Positions 1-12,374 of a DNA stretch of 47,995 nucleotides are shown here, piece by piece. The notes under the pieces are model-generated. The model was given only the letters and a program-made list of their open reading frames with translations, did no database searches and was not told where the DNA came from. The translations under genes and the position numbers were made by a program. Every line of letters starts with the position of its first letter. Position 1 is the stretch's first letter. The stretch is from Symbiodinium natans (taxonomy: Eukaryota; Sar; Dinophyceae; Suessiales; Symbiodiniaceae), in assembly GCA_905221605.1 (NCBI GenBank), contig CAJNDS010002124.1, forward strand, positions 64,001 through 111,995, given 5' to 3'.

Positions 1-200
1 GGCACCTGGCGAAGGAGTCGTTGAAAATTGAGCATGGCGCAAGTGGCATCAGAGGCAGATGAAAAGTAGAGGTTGATGATTAGGGGCCCACTGCCAGGAG
101 CGGCCGGCATTTCGTCTAAGGTGTGAAAGAGCCCGTGCTGCGCAGAACTAGCAGCCATCCGAGAGAGGATCGTCTCTGATTGGACCTGGGCTCCGAGGTG

Positions 201-320
201 AAGTGGATGCTTGGCAACAATGCTACCCGACTTGGACTGGCGATGTTGCCAATGTGTTGAAACGCATGGTGGAACTCCATTTGGCCGGAGAGCGCTTGCA
301 GGGCATCTATCACTTTCAAG
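201..320 (+). CDS. Putative exon, RmlD/MAT2B-like reductase fragment
   Basis: The frame reads VDAWQQCYPTW, then TGDVANVLKRMVELHLAGE, then LQGIYHFQG. This resembles the late part of the RmlD/MAT2B family (NAD(P)-binding dTDP-4-dehydrorhamnose reductases and the beta subunit of methionine adenosyltransferase), where a 'YPT..DVA.V...L' helix is followed by 'GI(Y/F)H(F/W).G'. The exon is bounded by an AG before GTGAAGTGG and a GT donor after TTTCAAG. The rest of the gene would lie left of the window or in exons I could not recognise. Function is inferred from a short motif only, so another extended SDR protein is possible. Confidence 0.42.
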
Positions 321-1669
321 GTTGCTCGGATGGATTTAGCGGCATTTTAGCGTTGCTTTACAAACTTCACCTTTGCCGTGCCAGCCCTGATAGTAGTCCT
401 AATCAGCTTTCCTTGGAAAGTGCTGCTAGAAACACTTGCATGTTTGACCGTGTTGGCACATGCAACCGTAAGTGGTGTAAGTCCAGCTAGTTGACCAGGT
501 AATGAGCGATTCACCTGGTATGCCTGGCGCTGAGTTGCGTTTTAGTGGGGTTGCTGGTTGGAGGCGCTTGCTGCAGTCACTTCTGGAAGATGTCACGCAC
601 CGGCGGGCAGTGCAAGCTAAATGCAAAATACAGCCGGACAGGAGATGATGCTGCTTGTGGCGGAGGTTGCTGGCTTGGATGCTTCTGGCATCACTGCCGT
701 GCGCAGTCCACCGGCGACATCCCTTCCACGAGACACCCAGCCATTTTCTCAGCATGAACAGAATGGATTGCTCGCATTCGTTCCCGAGTTGTGAGGTTGG
801 ATTGCTCCCGTTTGACTACACTTGTGGATCATTGTCTCCAAACACGCCTCCGTGATGGTCTGCAGCAATGCTTGGCGCCTTTCCGGGCATCGTACCGAGT
901 ATGTCTGCCTTGTTCTGTAGCAATAGCGTCTACCAGAGTACTGGCACGAACCTAAGGTTGTGCACCGCCAACATGATGTCAAACCACCAAACGAGGACAC
1001 GAAGAAATGCTGTAGAAATGCTCCTACGAATAACGTTGGTTGCTCTTCTAGCTTTTATTCTGGAACTTCCGCAGGCAAAGAGCTTGGAGGATGTTGACCT
1101 GAAGAATCATGGTGCCGCTCTGCAAAAGGTGTTTTGGGAGGAGCAACCGCTGAGCAACCGCTGAGCAACCGCTGAGCAACCTGTCAGTACCTTATACGTC
1201 AGCAGTCGAAAGCCGTCTTGAATGGTTCTGTGTCAGGAGCTGGAGAGAACACGACGTCGCTTGCGCCAGGCCACAAAATCGGAGTCGGCACGAGGTTTCT
1301 GCAAGTGACACGCATGTGCACAAAGGAAATAAAGGAAAGGCTGTGATACCACGGCCGTTGGAAGAGTTCCACATGTTTGTATCAGGCGGGCATCAACCAG
1401 CAGCGGTCTCGTGCCGAAGTGAAAGGCCGAGGAATGTCTGATGCCGACAAGTTTGCTCGATCAGGCCCCGCGCCCCCGCGCACTGATTTCACGACGAATT
1501 CTGCGTTCTGTCAACCACTACCGGTACTCTGCAACGACATGAAACAGCAGAGGACCTGCAACATACTGGAACATACAGCAACGGGCGTTCTTCGAATTTG
1601 TCAAGGATAGTAGGTTCGGGGTGCGGTGGAGGACATCGTGTCAAAAGAGGGAACGAACAAATCGTGAAC
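321..1669. other. Intron-like or unassigned sequence
   Basis: Several frames are open for 60-100 codons, for example a plus frame near 1050-1160 that reads SLEDVDLKNHGAALQKVFW. None has a recognisable domain or a convincing start, so these may be small exons. Nothing else was identified apart from the 11-bp tandem repeat listed separately. Confidence 0.3.
1141..1181 (+). repeat. 11-bp tandem repeat, about 3.7 copies
   Basis: The unit GAGCAACCGCT is repeated three times exactly, followed by a partial GAGCAACC. The first unit is in frame with a coding-like stretch just upstream. Because 11 bp is not a multiple of three, the repeat ends that frame with TGA. Confidence 0.85.
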
Positions 1670-1906
1670 ATGCCTGACTTGGTTTTGCCTGGCGGATCGG
1701 CGCTTGATCGGTTTTTCTTTTCAACGGCTGGCTCTTGGTTGTCTGAGCATTCTGAGCAGGTGAAGAGCGCCTCAATGAGCAGCAGGTGTAAGCTTTGGGA
1801 GGGTCTGCATGTTGGAAAGATGCGGATTGAGGCGGATTTGTGTTCGACAAATTCATGCGAATTTGGTGCCCCCTTGTACAGGCGCGAGAACTCGAATCTG
1901 CTCTGA
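1670..1906 (+). CDS. Hypothetical small ORF or exon, 78 codons
   Basis: From the first ATG the frame reads MPDLVLPGGSALDRFFF and ends in RRENSNLL before TGA. Composition is balanced (aromatic, acidic and basic residues mixed) and looks protein-like, but no domain was recognised. It is overlapped on the opposite strand by a long open frame (1489-2232, 247 codons) that is Ser/Pro/Cys-rich and looks less like a real protein. At most one of the two is likely to be coding, and the plus strand is favoured because all other supported exons in this half of the window are on it. Confidence 0.25.
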   Translation: MPDLVLPGGSALDRFFFSTAGSWLSEHSEQVKSASMSSRCKLWEGLHVGKMRIEADLCSTNSCEFGAPLYRRENSNLL

Positions 1907-4900
1907 AAAAATCCTGGGCTTGCGACGAATGCTCCTACACTGTGCCGTTCCAATTGCCCTATGATCCTGGCTGTCCTGAGGTCCAACACTACTGGACATG
2001 GCATACGCACACACATTGACAGAAGTGGCCAGTTAGCACCAGGACAGCCGCAACATAGCCACGTTTGCCAGGAGGGAGCTGATGTTTGGGGTTCAACTGC
2101 CCTCGATTTGGAGCGTGCGTTGAACAAGGTGCTTAGTTGTCCTGATCTGCTGGCAAACAATGGTGTTGTTTTCAGAACGGTTCCGTCATGAACCAGGTGC
2201 GACGCGGTGAGCGGATTGTATCCCTCTTTCAAACGGGGCCTGGCCAGGTACCTTCACATGGTAAGGTTTGACCGAAGCTGCACCATGGCTATGTCGGCTA
2301 TGCAATGTTGCGGTCACGGCCGGATTGGCAGGGTGTCGGCGATGCTGGAGCGATCCAGCTAGCAGAGGCCTTTCTTTGGTTTGGGGAGGTGTGAGAACTG
2401 AGCTGAGATCGTTGCTGAAGGCACTTCATGGATGCAAGCACCAGCCCTTGAATCAAGGTCGTGGCCTGCGTTTGTAGCCAGACATGCCAGAGATATCGGA
2501 GTATATCGGATATGTTGTGCACAAATGACACAAGTGCATGTTGCTTGGACTTGAGTTGTGCCATGATCGGTATTTGGTGGCGTTGCAAGGCTTGGTTCTG
2601 TTCAGGCTCCGCGGGCATCAGGCTGGGCAGTTGCTGGTTGCTGCTTGGGCACAGGCATATCCCCGCCTGAGCTTGCAAAACAAGAAGGGCTCGGCTTGTC
2701 ACTCGCAATTTGCTGGACGTTTCGGCTCAATGGTAAGGGCGGGTGTAGAATTGTGTAGATGAATCCTCGCCAATTTGCTTGAAGGTCTGCGGCTCTGACA
2801 TGCAATTCCTGCGAATACAGCGAATAGTTGCGAGTGTCTGGATTGCTGAAGCCTCCGTGGGATCAAGAACAAATTATGACTGTTATGAGGGAGAACGGGA
2901 ACCTGCTGCATGCCCTTTGCATACCTCCGGTGTAAGGATTCGAAGCACTTAGGGCCACTGTTCCACTACCTCCTCTTTGGCCCCTGCGAAAGTGCAATTG
3001 CAATCGTTTCCCGATTGGCTGGAAATAGTGGAATACCCCTAGCGCACTGGCAGTCGAAACCCCACCCAGTGCAGCAAGCTACTGTCCAAAGATGTCCCCC
3101 CAAAAAATCGCAAGCTTTCAAGAGTTTGCAGCTTGCACACGGTTTGCTGAGGCCTGTGCCACCCACATCATGGTGGATTTTGTGTTACCCCAGGTGCTCG
3201 ATCTAGCAATGGACACCGCTCAAACATGCTTGCTGAAGAGCAGGTCGTTCTGCCTTGCGAAAGAACAGGTCAGCAGCTACATCGATGGCTGGGGCCCGCC
3301 ACCTCAGGGCGAACTTGAAACCCCGTTGGGAATCGGTGATTTTGCTTGGCGCCCAGCCCGAAATCTGAACGAATGTACAATGCACATCAATAGTGAGCAC
3401 AACAGATTCTATCAGATCAGGTAGATCACTTGGAAAAGTTTCCGGTGACACGGATCGGCCGAGTTTGTGACTTCACTGCCTCCGGACAGCGCTACCAGGC
3501 ATAAGATATGGCCCACAGATGTGCACCTCATTGCAGATTCGCATAAACCTGTGTTGCTCGGCCGCCTGCCCCTTGGCAGGCGGAGAGGAACAAAGGCAAG
3601 GGTGCAAAGGGCATCGGCAAGGCCGGCTGCAGTGGCCGGGTGCAGTGGCCGTGAATAGGTTGAGGGAGAGAAGAGATGCGTACTGGCAAAGCAGCGCTGC
3701 AGGGCAAAGGCCCGATCCAAGCTCTTCAACCAGGCCATGCCCACACTGATTGGGTTGCTGAGCACAAGACTCTACCTGCATATGTTCCAAGCTTGTTCTG
3801 CTGTAGCTGCTTTTGCAAAACTCGTGTCGCGTTCGAGTTCACAAGCTGTCCACCTGTGCTGGAGGCAAAGATGAGGAAGGCTTTTCGCTCGTTGACAGCC
3901 GGCCTGTCCCGGGCAAGTCCTCGGGCAGAGGGCGACCCTCAGGCGCATGGCGAAGCGAAGTTGCTTCGTGAATGCAGAGTTCATGAAGAAGGATGCGTAG
4001 TGGTAGCCTGGGAAGCACGCCCTGACAGGCATGAAAGGCAAAGGAAAAAGCCTGCAGCTTGTGACACCGCCTTGTTCTAGCAACCACAGCTTGTGACGCA
4101 CTGCCCAGGCAAAGGCATTGCTTCCAATTACCAAGAAGGTATCTTGGGCCAGAAGCAAAAGCCATATTACCAGGACTGCTTCGGAATCTTCTGAAGGCTT
4201 CTCCATTCATGTGAAAACGCATGAGATCTGCAGGCAAACCAGAGCCAAGCCAAGGGGAAAGGCAAGAAGACCGCTGCCACCCGCAGGGGCATGCCTTCCT
4301 TCAAGGACGTTTCACAATGATTCACGCTATTCGGGTGAGTTGAACCGTTGAGGACTTCGATATCAGTTTCCTGCATGCCTAAACATTCGCTGCTTTCAGG
4401 AATGGTCTGTGCAGACCAGGCCAGAGTGGTCGCTTATGCGAGAGATCATGCTTACGTCACTAGCTACTTGGATCGAAGGAAGTGCTACAGACATTCAAAG
4501 GAGGGAGGTTGTCATGACATGAGGAATGCTGGGGTACAGTCATTGCAGCTACAAGTCGTTACCATGTTGTTACCAAATGAGGCAAAGCTGCAAATAGACG
4601 CGAAGGCTCGTTCATCTCGGCAGATGTATGGATTGTGCTAGTTGAAAACACCTTGATGCCCAACTTCTGCGCAGCTGGTGGAGTTCGAAGATGTGCATTG
4701 GGCCGGAAATCTTCCGACTTATTGCAAGGCCTTCCCGACATGTTACCTTGACTTGCTCAGATCACGTTCAGTTGTAAAATTGTCATGGCCGTTCTTTTGT
4801 AGTGGCTTTTGTGCTTAGTGGCTGGACCTGCAATGTTGGTTTCAGCTCGACGGCAGACGTTCGACCGTGTGACGGCCAAAACGGAGCGGCCAATGAGGAG

Positions 4901-5727
4901 GTTCGAGGTGCGCCGACAGTACCGGCATTCGAATGTGTGTCACAGCTGGTGTAGGCAGCATTAGGCGTGTTCAAGCGTGGTTTCGGCTAAGGATCTGAAC
5001 TTTTTCAACGTCACGACGTCGGACGATCCAATTCTGCCGGACATTGGGATGGCATCTGCTTAGGGTTTATGAGGGCAACACGGGGCTAAGGTGGGCGCCT
5101 TATGCACTTCGCGTGCGTCTCTCATCCTGAGGACCTCTTGCAGTCTGATGACTCCGTCACGGTGATCGACCCTTGCCTGCTGTACTGACTGCAGCGGCTG
5201 AGGATGCCAGTGTTACGGAATGTTACGGATCATGGCTTCATGTACGCCTGGACTCCGTATGACAGCAGTCTCAAGGCAACAGATCATGTGCTGGCCTGCC
5301 TGGTTGCAGCCGCAAGGCACAGAGCTGTCCGAGCTATCCCCATTCAGTGCAATTCAGAGCAGAGCATCTCACATTTCTCACACAGGGTTGTTATAAGATG
5401 TGATACATGATAAGACTCTGATAGAGTGACGTGGGGTGACAGTGAGTGATCAGAGAATTTCAAGGATCACCGAAGTGCTGGGGGCAGGTCTGTGTACTCT
5501 TGGGACATCGTTGTGTCAAAGGCCGGTGTCACAGGTTTGCCAGATGCAATGCGCAGCGGACTGCAGTTCACTTCCAAGAGAGGTAGCCAACAAGCTCATA
5601 TTTGACAAAAGAGATGGTTCGCAAATAGACTTCTTGACCGCCGGGTGCTTGGAGCCATTTGCAACCTGTTTGTCGTTCATATTCAGCGATGTAGCTGCTA
5701 TTGCCGCTCTTTGCCGCTCTTGCCTAG
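1907..5727. other. No recognisable gene; intron-like sequence
   Basis: This stretch has only short open frames on both strands. A few plus-strand pieces look exon-like: 2097-2190 ends VVFRTVPS before a stop, and 3676-4080 contains a basic stretch. A Lys-rich piece at about 4233-4320 reads QAKGKGKKTAATRRG. None supports a function. Confidence 0.3.
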
Positions 5728-5786
5728 GTCAATGAGACGGCCCAGGACCCTCCCAACGCAGATGACAAGGAGATGCTGCGCAAAAG
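5728..5786 (+). CDS. Putative short exon, acidic, function unknown
   Basis: The exon lies between an AG acceptor (TTGCCTAG) and a GT donor (AAAAG then GTCATA). The frame reads VNETAQDPPNADDKEMLRK, hydrophilic and charged. No family was recognised. The support is the pair of splice-like borders plus protein-like codons, so this is a candidate only. Confidence 0.32.
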
Positions 5787-6100
5787 GTCATATGATATCA
5801 CTGATGTCCGGCATAGACTCCTGAACGGTCCTCTGAGCACAAAGTGCTCAATGGCAAAGCTGCATGCAATTTGTGAGGAGAGCATCAATGGGCCTGTGAA
5901 GCTTGGGCAGGCTGGCCCTGAAGCAGACATTTCGCCCCAAACTTTTTGCACGTGCTGAGACGAAGAGTTTCTGCAAGGAAGCGTCCTGCATCAATCAAAA
6001 TTTCTCGCAGATGGTCTTGGATCCAGACGAATCTCTGCCGCAATCACCATTCAGTTGTACTCAACTCTTGTCTCGTGAAAGTTCTTGGGGCAATTTGCAG

Positions 6101-6302
6101 ACAGAGCCAGGGCATCGCTGTGATTCAGGAGCCTGTTGAAGACATGGGCAACCCCAATCCTTTCGAGGACGAGGACGAGGGAACACTTTCTCCCAAGTTT
6201 GTCACCTTCGGACTCAAAAAGCTGCGGCTGAAAGCGTCTAGCTCAACCTTCGGCCCTCTGGCGCCCTTGCTTGGCTGGACAGTCCAGTGCAAAGCTCTAG
6301 CA
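6101..6302 (+). CDS. Putative exon with acidic cluster
   Basis: After an AG at 6099-6100 the frame reads QSQGIAVIQEPVEDMGNP, then an acidic run FEDEDEGTLSPK, then FVTFGLKKLRLKASS. The acidic block followed by a basic amphipathic segment looks like real protein. The downstream border is unclear because the frame stays open to 6314. No domain was recognised. It may belong with the acidic exons near 8.1-8.3 kb, but this is not demonstrable from sequence alone. Confidence 0.35.
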
Positions 6303-8138
6303 CGATTACGTTGAATTACGTTGACTACATGCTCCTTTGAATCTAGAAGTCGGTGCAAAGGATGCTCCCCCAAACGACCGGCCATGCAGTCGACACTCGA
6401 GTGGTTGTTGAACGTGACGTCTGCCGGAAAGGACAATGCTGGGTGTGTTGCCTCGGGGGCATACAGATATCGCAAAGTCACCTTGCCTGGCAATCCCAAG
6501 GCGGGTCGTACTTCCAGTCGCCTTTGATTTTGAGTTTGCTGCTCACTTGACAAGGCCACTACAGACTTTGAGCAGAATCCAGTCAAGCTGGTTGTGCGTG
6601 CTGTCCTTACCATTGCTGTGTATATGAACACGAGCCACTTCAGAAGTTTTGGAGAAGGTACAGAGGTGAATTGCAAGCTGCCAAGTGGTAACGAACTGGT
6701 TTCCGTCAAGGCCATGTGACTTTGACACACGCCCTTTCAACACACCACCAGCTGCATTTGTCACAGGCGATGCATGAGTACGAGCCGAAGCCGAACTACA
6801 ATTGGCGAGCTCACCTAGTGACTCAGAAAGAAACCGTTTCGATCGTTTTGTGATTCGTGGGATTTGCAAGCCTCAACTTCCTGTCCACATCCGTCCACCG
6901 TCATGCAGAGTGCACTTTCGCAGCATCATGCAGCATCTGAGGAGTCTCAGCGAGGTGCGTTCTGTCTGAACATCTGACATCATGACGCTTCCTTCGTACA
7001 GGTTGTACATGCATGGGGTTGAAGTGGCCTGCAGGTGCATGCCTCGCAACTGAGCTCAAGAACAATGCGTTCAAACTGGGACGTTGGACTGCGCAGGCAA
7101 GAAGAACAACCCTGTTCATTTGGTGTCAATACAACTTCTCTCAGAGGATTCCTTCCAAAGATGCCCGGTCTGCCAGGCGATCTTGGCAGGATGTGAAACA
7201 ATTAAGATAGGATACGTGTCAGGACCCGGGCATGTCATGCACAATCTTGAGCTGTCGGAAATTGCATGAAGTGGTACGTGTTCACACAGTGTTCACTTTG
7301 TGACGGCTTTAGAATCCGAGGTCTCGCCAACATCCGAAGGACCCATGGTCCCACTCACTGCTAGGGGTGCAGACGTATGCCACTAGCGGCTTCGCGGAGC
7401 AAATTGGCTTGACTCGGAACAACATGCTGCTTGACGGAAGTATGCAGTGCAACCTTGTGCACAATTACTCCCGAAACAGCAGAATCGCAACAGAAGAATG
7501 ATTGTGCGTCCCACTGCTATGCTCGCACGGCTGCTGTCGACGGAGCAATGCACTACAACCAAGACAAAACCTAAAGAGCCCAACCTGACCCCTGGGTGGG
7601 CTTGAAGGCTTCGGATATGGCACGCGGGCCACACCACACTCAAGAGTAACTTTCAGGAGCCTTTCTTGAACCTCACAGTATATTTCATTCTCCCATCGGT
7701 CGGAAGCGAAGGTTTGGCATCATTCGCAACATCATTGACCTGGTCATGAGTTGCTTGGATTTGCATGTTTTGTATCGTGCCCTCTACAGAACGCACTGCA
7801 TCATGAGAGGTTGGGAAGACGGCAAATACTTGTTGCTCAAGGACTGTTCGTGCATCCATTCAGAGTCGTTGGCTTTCCAGTCCGGTCAGTTTCCAACTAC
7901 GTGCAGCGAAACATAGCGAAACGATCGATGCGGTAATAGATGTGCAGCCAAGTGCAGCCTTGACGTGGAAGGATGTTGAACTTCAGCAGCGGTGCAGCGC
8001 TTGCTTTAACATGTTGATTTCACGGGATTTGCTGCAGGATCCTACGAAGTCAGTTCTCCGCATCCACGAGGCTTGTGTGGTTTGCGTTTTGACCTGCGAC
8101 GATAAGGTTGCAGTTGCCCCCTGTGGCAAATCAAGTAG
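6303..8138. other. No recognisable gene; intron-like sequence
   Basis: Short open frames only, with no domain, RNA gene or repeat of note. Stretches near 7040-7200 and 7660-7860 have modestly coding-like frames without usable borders. Confidence 0.3.
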
Positions 8139-8326
8139 GTGCCATGGGACACCTTCCAAGATGATGATGACGACCTCGATACAGTCGATGAAGAGGCAGC
8201 GCCCCATCAACCCGAGTCGTAATTGCACCATGTTGCACCCCTGTCCAGTGCGCGTGTCCTTCAGTATCCTTCAGTGTTGTAGGAAGAGCAAGAGCTCGAT
8301 GAAGATGGAAACGTGGTTCCAAACCA
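8139..8326 (+). CDS. Two putative acidic exons around a short intron
   Basis: The first piece (8139-8218) reads VPWDTFQDDDDDLDTVDEE and AAPHQPES, and is followed by a GT. The second (8283-8326) reads EEQELDEDGNVVPNQ after a TTGTAG acceptor and is followed by GCAAGC, a possible GC-type donor, which is common in dinoflagellate introns. Both pieces are strongly acidic and plausibly from one protein. The simplest joining does not keep the phase, so one border is probably off by a base or two. No function can be assigned. Confidence 0.35.
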
Positions 8327-8823
8327 GGCAAGCTAGGCGGGCAGCTTATGTCGATCCGCATGATATGTCCAAGCGGCAACTCATTGCATGCATCATTAAT
8401 GATTAATGTGCGCTTTGGATCGCCTTGGAAGTTCAGCTAAGGGCTTTCCGTTCTCCTGAGCGTCGGATGGTACAGACGTGGCACCGCCCAATTCACACTC
8501 AATGTGTAGCTGAGCATTGCTGCGGATTCACTCGTCCTCTTGGCACCAAGCTTCGTGATGTTGAGAGATCTAGCCTTGCAAGCAGCCTGACCTCCAGCGC
8601 CGTAAGACCAACAACAGTGATTAAGACTCAGTGAAGCGTGCTTGTTGCAGCTCGGGCTTTGTCGCGAGCAGCAGCAGCATCAGCACTTCGACGTGATGGA
8701 GCATGGCAGTGTGCAAAACAGGGAAGGGCAACACAGACCAAGTCGTGTCTTGATTCCTTAATCTGTTCTCTTTTGCTCGCAATTGTTCCCAGTGCCGGCC
8801 GACATCTCACGAGCTGCACGATG

Positions 8824-8851
8824 CTACACGCTAGTCACGCTAGTCACGCTA
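8824..8851 (+). repeat. 9-bp tandem repeat, about 3 copies
   Basis: ACGCTAGTC is repeated about three times directly upstream of the first recognisable LRR exon. It is a short local duplication, presumably intronic. Confidence 0.7.
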
Positions 8852-8857
8852 GCCCAA

Positions 8858-11205
8858 CCTGTGAAGGTTGGTGACGATGGGGCAGAGCAGTTGGCTTGTG
8901 CTCTTGAGGGTCCCCGACTTTTTCAGGCTCTTAAAGGTGAAGTCAGTTTTTTCAATCAGATCGGCTAGTGGATTCCTAGGCTTTGCGGGGGAGAAGCTGC
9001 ACACTCTTGACTTTGGCACGGGCCCTGGCTGGGCCTGGTGTGCTGTTGCTTCGTGTGAATAGGAGTGCTGCCGTGCGCCTGGATGACGGCAGACAGCTTG
9101 GTGGTGATTGCTGATTGATATTGATTGGTCAGCACATGCTAGTGCATGTAATTCCACTACTGAGCTAGGGCGATGCTGATGGTCAGGATTGTTTTGGGAT
9201 CATTCACGGAAACGGTTCTAGCTGGAAGTGATCAAGCAATCAAGTTGCGTACTGACCTCGATTTTGCGAAAATTCGCTGAAGCCGCTTTGAAAATTTGGG
9301 TTTCCACCATGGGGTTCTGAGCAAACCGTTCGCTTTGGTCCTTTTGCTGAGCTTCCTGTCTGGGTGGCTCTAGCATTCACAGCTTGCTAGTCAGCCTGAA
9401 CCGTGGAGATGTGTAGCCGTAGCCTTGTCCTTCGCATGCACAGTGCCTAACGTGGAGGATGTCTTGCACGAGGTCTGCACATCATGGACTGTCTGACGTT
9501 TTGTACTTCCCAAAATGAGCTTCCAGCAAAGTCGACGAGGTCTTTCTTTGCTGTATCTTTTGCAATCTTTTGCAGGTGGCAACCGGATCTCTGATGACGG
9601 TGGCGTGCATCTATGCAAGGTGCCGTTCTTGCTAGAGAAGGATCGAATCCGTTCGGCATTTTTAGACAAGCCTGCTCCCGTAAAGACACATGCGCCTTTG
9701 GTTCAATGTTGCGGACCTCGGTGTTTGAACATGAAAATGCGCAGAGAAGGCTTTAGTTTAAATTTTCCTCAAGCGAAGTTTTCGCAGTGTGGCAGATCGG
9801 CGAATCGGTATGGAGCCTGTGGTGTTCAACGTGCCATTGAGCAAGGCCGTGTCGCTGATGAGCCGCCTGCGCAAGCTGGACCTGAGCTCTAACAAGTTTG
9901 GGGATCGAGCGGCTCGGCTCATGGCTTTGAAGGGTTTGCCTTGCCCACTGCACCTTCCTTTCAAGCCACCGTTTTCGTGCACGGTTCGAGCCCAAGGTGA
10001 CGCAGGCGTTGGCGCAGGCCGCCTCTTGAACCTGCTGCATGATGCTGTGTGGCTGTGTGGCTGTGTGGGTCTTGATGGATCTTGCCCGCTGCCTGTCGAG
10101 TCCATGACTTTTCCCCGCACATTTGCGCTCTGGAGAGGTGCTGCCACTACAACTAGAGGAACTGCAGTTGGCAGGTCTTTCGCTCAGACAAAGCTCGCTG
10201 TTGCATCTGTTGGTCGGGAATGGGTCTCTGCAGGCAATGAAATTGGAACGCCCGGAGTCAAAGCCATTGCGGAATGTGTACGGTCCTCGGAGACTCTCAG
10301 GTTCTCAGAGTCAGATATGGACTCATGTAACGATGCTGATGCACAGGTCACAAAGCACCCTTTGAAGGATGGGCACTCGGAACACGACGGTGACCGCCTC
10401 GCGGTGACCGGCGACATGCGGTGGCTGCGACAAGACTCGTTCAGAGGAATGTCCTGAGTCAGATGAACTGCAGGAGCTCGTTCTGAGCGAGAACAAGGTG
10501 GGCAACGAAGGTGCCGCGCATCTTGCGTCAGCCTTTGGCAAGGACTCATTGCTCGGGTTTGAGATTGAATGAATGTTTCTCTGTTTCTCTGAGTCAGGAC
10601 TGCGGCCTGGTGTCCTTGCATCTATCTTGGTCGGACGTCGCTGACGAGGGTGCCAGCGCTTTGGCCCATTGCCTTCCTCGGCAGGAGCAGCTCAGGCGCG
10701 AGAGATATTCCGCTATAGATGCTTTTGAACAAAGGGGTCTGTTCTGTCTCATTTTTTTCGCATCTTGCATCTGTTTTTTGCAAAAACAGCTCAAGTATGG
10801 CTTTGACATTCGCATCGTCATGCAGCATCAGGGAGCTGTGGCTCACCAACAACAAAATTGAGGACGTCCGGGTGCCCAGCCTCTGGGTTGCATGTTGCCA
10901 CAATGCCACATCCTCCAAAGTCCAAGTCCCATTGTCGTCTCGCAGACCGGTGGCCTCGACTTGGCGGCTGCCATGGAACAACATGGCCAGTTAAGGCACA
11001 CCCGGTCACATCATTCCACATATAGAGTTGTGAGAGTGTGCAGACACAGCATAGGCTCCTGGCGTGCGGGTCTTACATGAAATCAAGGGTTCCGAACCAG
11101 ATCATTGTTGGCTTTGTTCATCACTGGGCTATCGAGCTGCCTTGAGGCTGGACCGCAACAAAATCACCGATCGAGGCGTCACATGCTTCGTGCCGCGCTT
11201 CGCTT
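8858..11205 (+). CDS. Multi-exon leucine-rich-repeat (RNI/NLRC3-like) gene, partial model
   Basis: Successive plus-strand pieces carry the ribonuclease-inhibitor-type LRR pattern LxxLxLxxNxIxDxGAxxLAxAL. About 8864-8911 reads VGDDGAEQLACALE. 9576-9619 reads GNRISDDGGVHLCK between AG and GT. 9788-9933 contains LRKLDLSSNKFGDRAARLMA. About 10138-10233 has LEELQLAGLSLRQSSLLHLL. 10234-10300 has GNEIGTPGVKAIAECVRSSE. About 10462-10550 has LQELVLSENKVGNEGAAHLA. 10598-10681 has LVSLHLSWSDVADEGASALA. 10824-10869 has IRELWLTNNKIEDV. 10946-10998 has GGLDLAAAMEQHGQL. About 11129-11200 has LRLDRNKITDRGV. Exon lengths near one repeat imply expansion by exon duplication. LRRs of this kind bind proteins, and the partner is unknown. 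Start, stop and exact splice phases were not resolved. Confidence 0.65.
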
Positions 11206-11917
11206 CCCCATCATTGCTGCAATTGTTGCTGCTACCAACATTCAGAAGTTCGTGACAACCCTGGGTTCGGTGCAGTGCAATGACATGAGAGATCATGTGA
11301 GAGCTTTATGGCCCTGGCTGGGATGAAACGAGGACAAAACGATGTTCATGATTATACGGGGAACCCAATAATGTGCGCATGATCATCCTGGTGGGCCTGC
11401 GGATGCTTGTGGTGCCTCCATTAGGCACTTGAGTCGCCACGAAAGTCACAGATACGCAGGAGCCGTTTCGGCAGATGCTGGGCATGGATATACGCCTCGG
11501 CCACACAAACTGCAAACAAAAATTATTGCGGATCGTGCAGGCAATTTCCTAGACCATGGCGTGTGTTATGTGGTTGGGCAGCCCTTACCGCAGGCGGCAA
11601 TGGGACGATGGGACATGTCGGACTGCTCATACTGATACGCTAACCTCCCAAACAGTGGTCCGGGCTCGAACGAAATCCTCTTGAGCAGTGTGTATGTGAC
11701 GCGTGCATTCGCCACATTCGCTGAGGTGTCTGCTCTTGTCCGCATGTGCAAGAAGGACGAGCGTGACGAACTTGAAGCTGTGGGGATCCGTTTTTCGAAT
11801 CCTTTCCAAGCAGGACATCACCTGCAGCGTGGGGCACAATCTGTCCAGTCGCTTTGATGAGGAGCACACGGGCCATCACGGGGCATCACGGGGCATCACA
11901 AGGCATATCGGGGTGTG
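11206..11917. other. No clear gene
   Basis: This stretch lies between the last LRR-like exon and the AC array. Short plus-strand open frames could hold a further LRR exon, but no repeat motif was visible. It includes a short tandem GGCATCAC duplication at about 11880-11898. Confidence 0.3.
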
Positions 11918-12206
11918 CACACATACAACACAAAACACAACACACAACATACAACACACACATACAAGACACAACGCACAACACACAACACACAGCACAC
12001 AGCATACAGCACACATCACACAGCGCACAACACACAACACACAACACACAGCACACAGCACACAGCACACAGCACACATCACACAGCACACAAACGCACA
12101 AACGCACAAACGCACAAACGCACAAACGCACAAACACACGAACGCACAAACACGCGAACGCACAAACACACGAACACACACGCACACAGACACACAGACA
12201 CACACA

Positions 12207-12251
<45 letters not shown>

Positions 12252-12274
12252 ACACACACACACACACACACACA
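11918..12274 (+). repeat. AC-rich compound microsatellite
   Basis: Interspersed ACACAAC/ACAGC units lead into about seven copies of the 8-mer CGCACAAA (about 12087-12140), then CACAGA variants and near-pure (AC)n up to the assembly gap. The long open frames here (His/Thr-rich on plus, Cys/Val-rich on minus) are low-complexity artefacts. Confidence 0.95.
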
Positions 12275-12374
12275 NNNNNNNNNNNNNNNNNNNNNNNNNN
12301 NNNNNNNNNNNNNNNNNNNNNNNNNNNNNNNNNNNNNNNNNNNNNNNNNNNNNNNNNNNNNNNNNNNNNNNNNN
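12275..12374. other. Assembly gap, 100 N
   Basis: Exactly 100 Ns sit inside the AC-rich array. The round number suggests a placeholder, so the true array length is unknown. Confidence 0.98.

Noticed and set aside
1489-2232. 247-codon minus-strand ORF
   Set aside because: Ser/Pro/Cys/Arg-rich composition without a domain. The plus strand in the same interval has a better protein-like frame.
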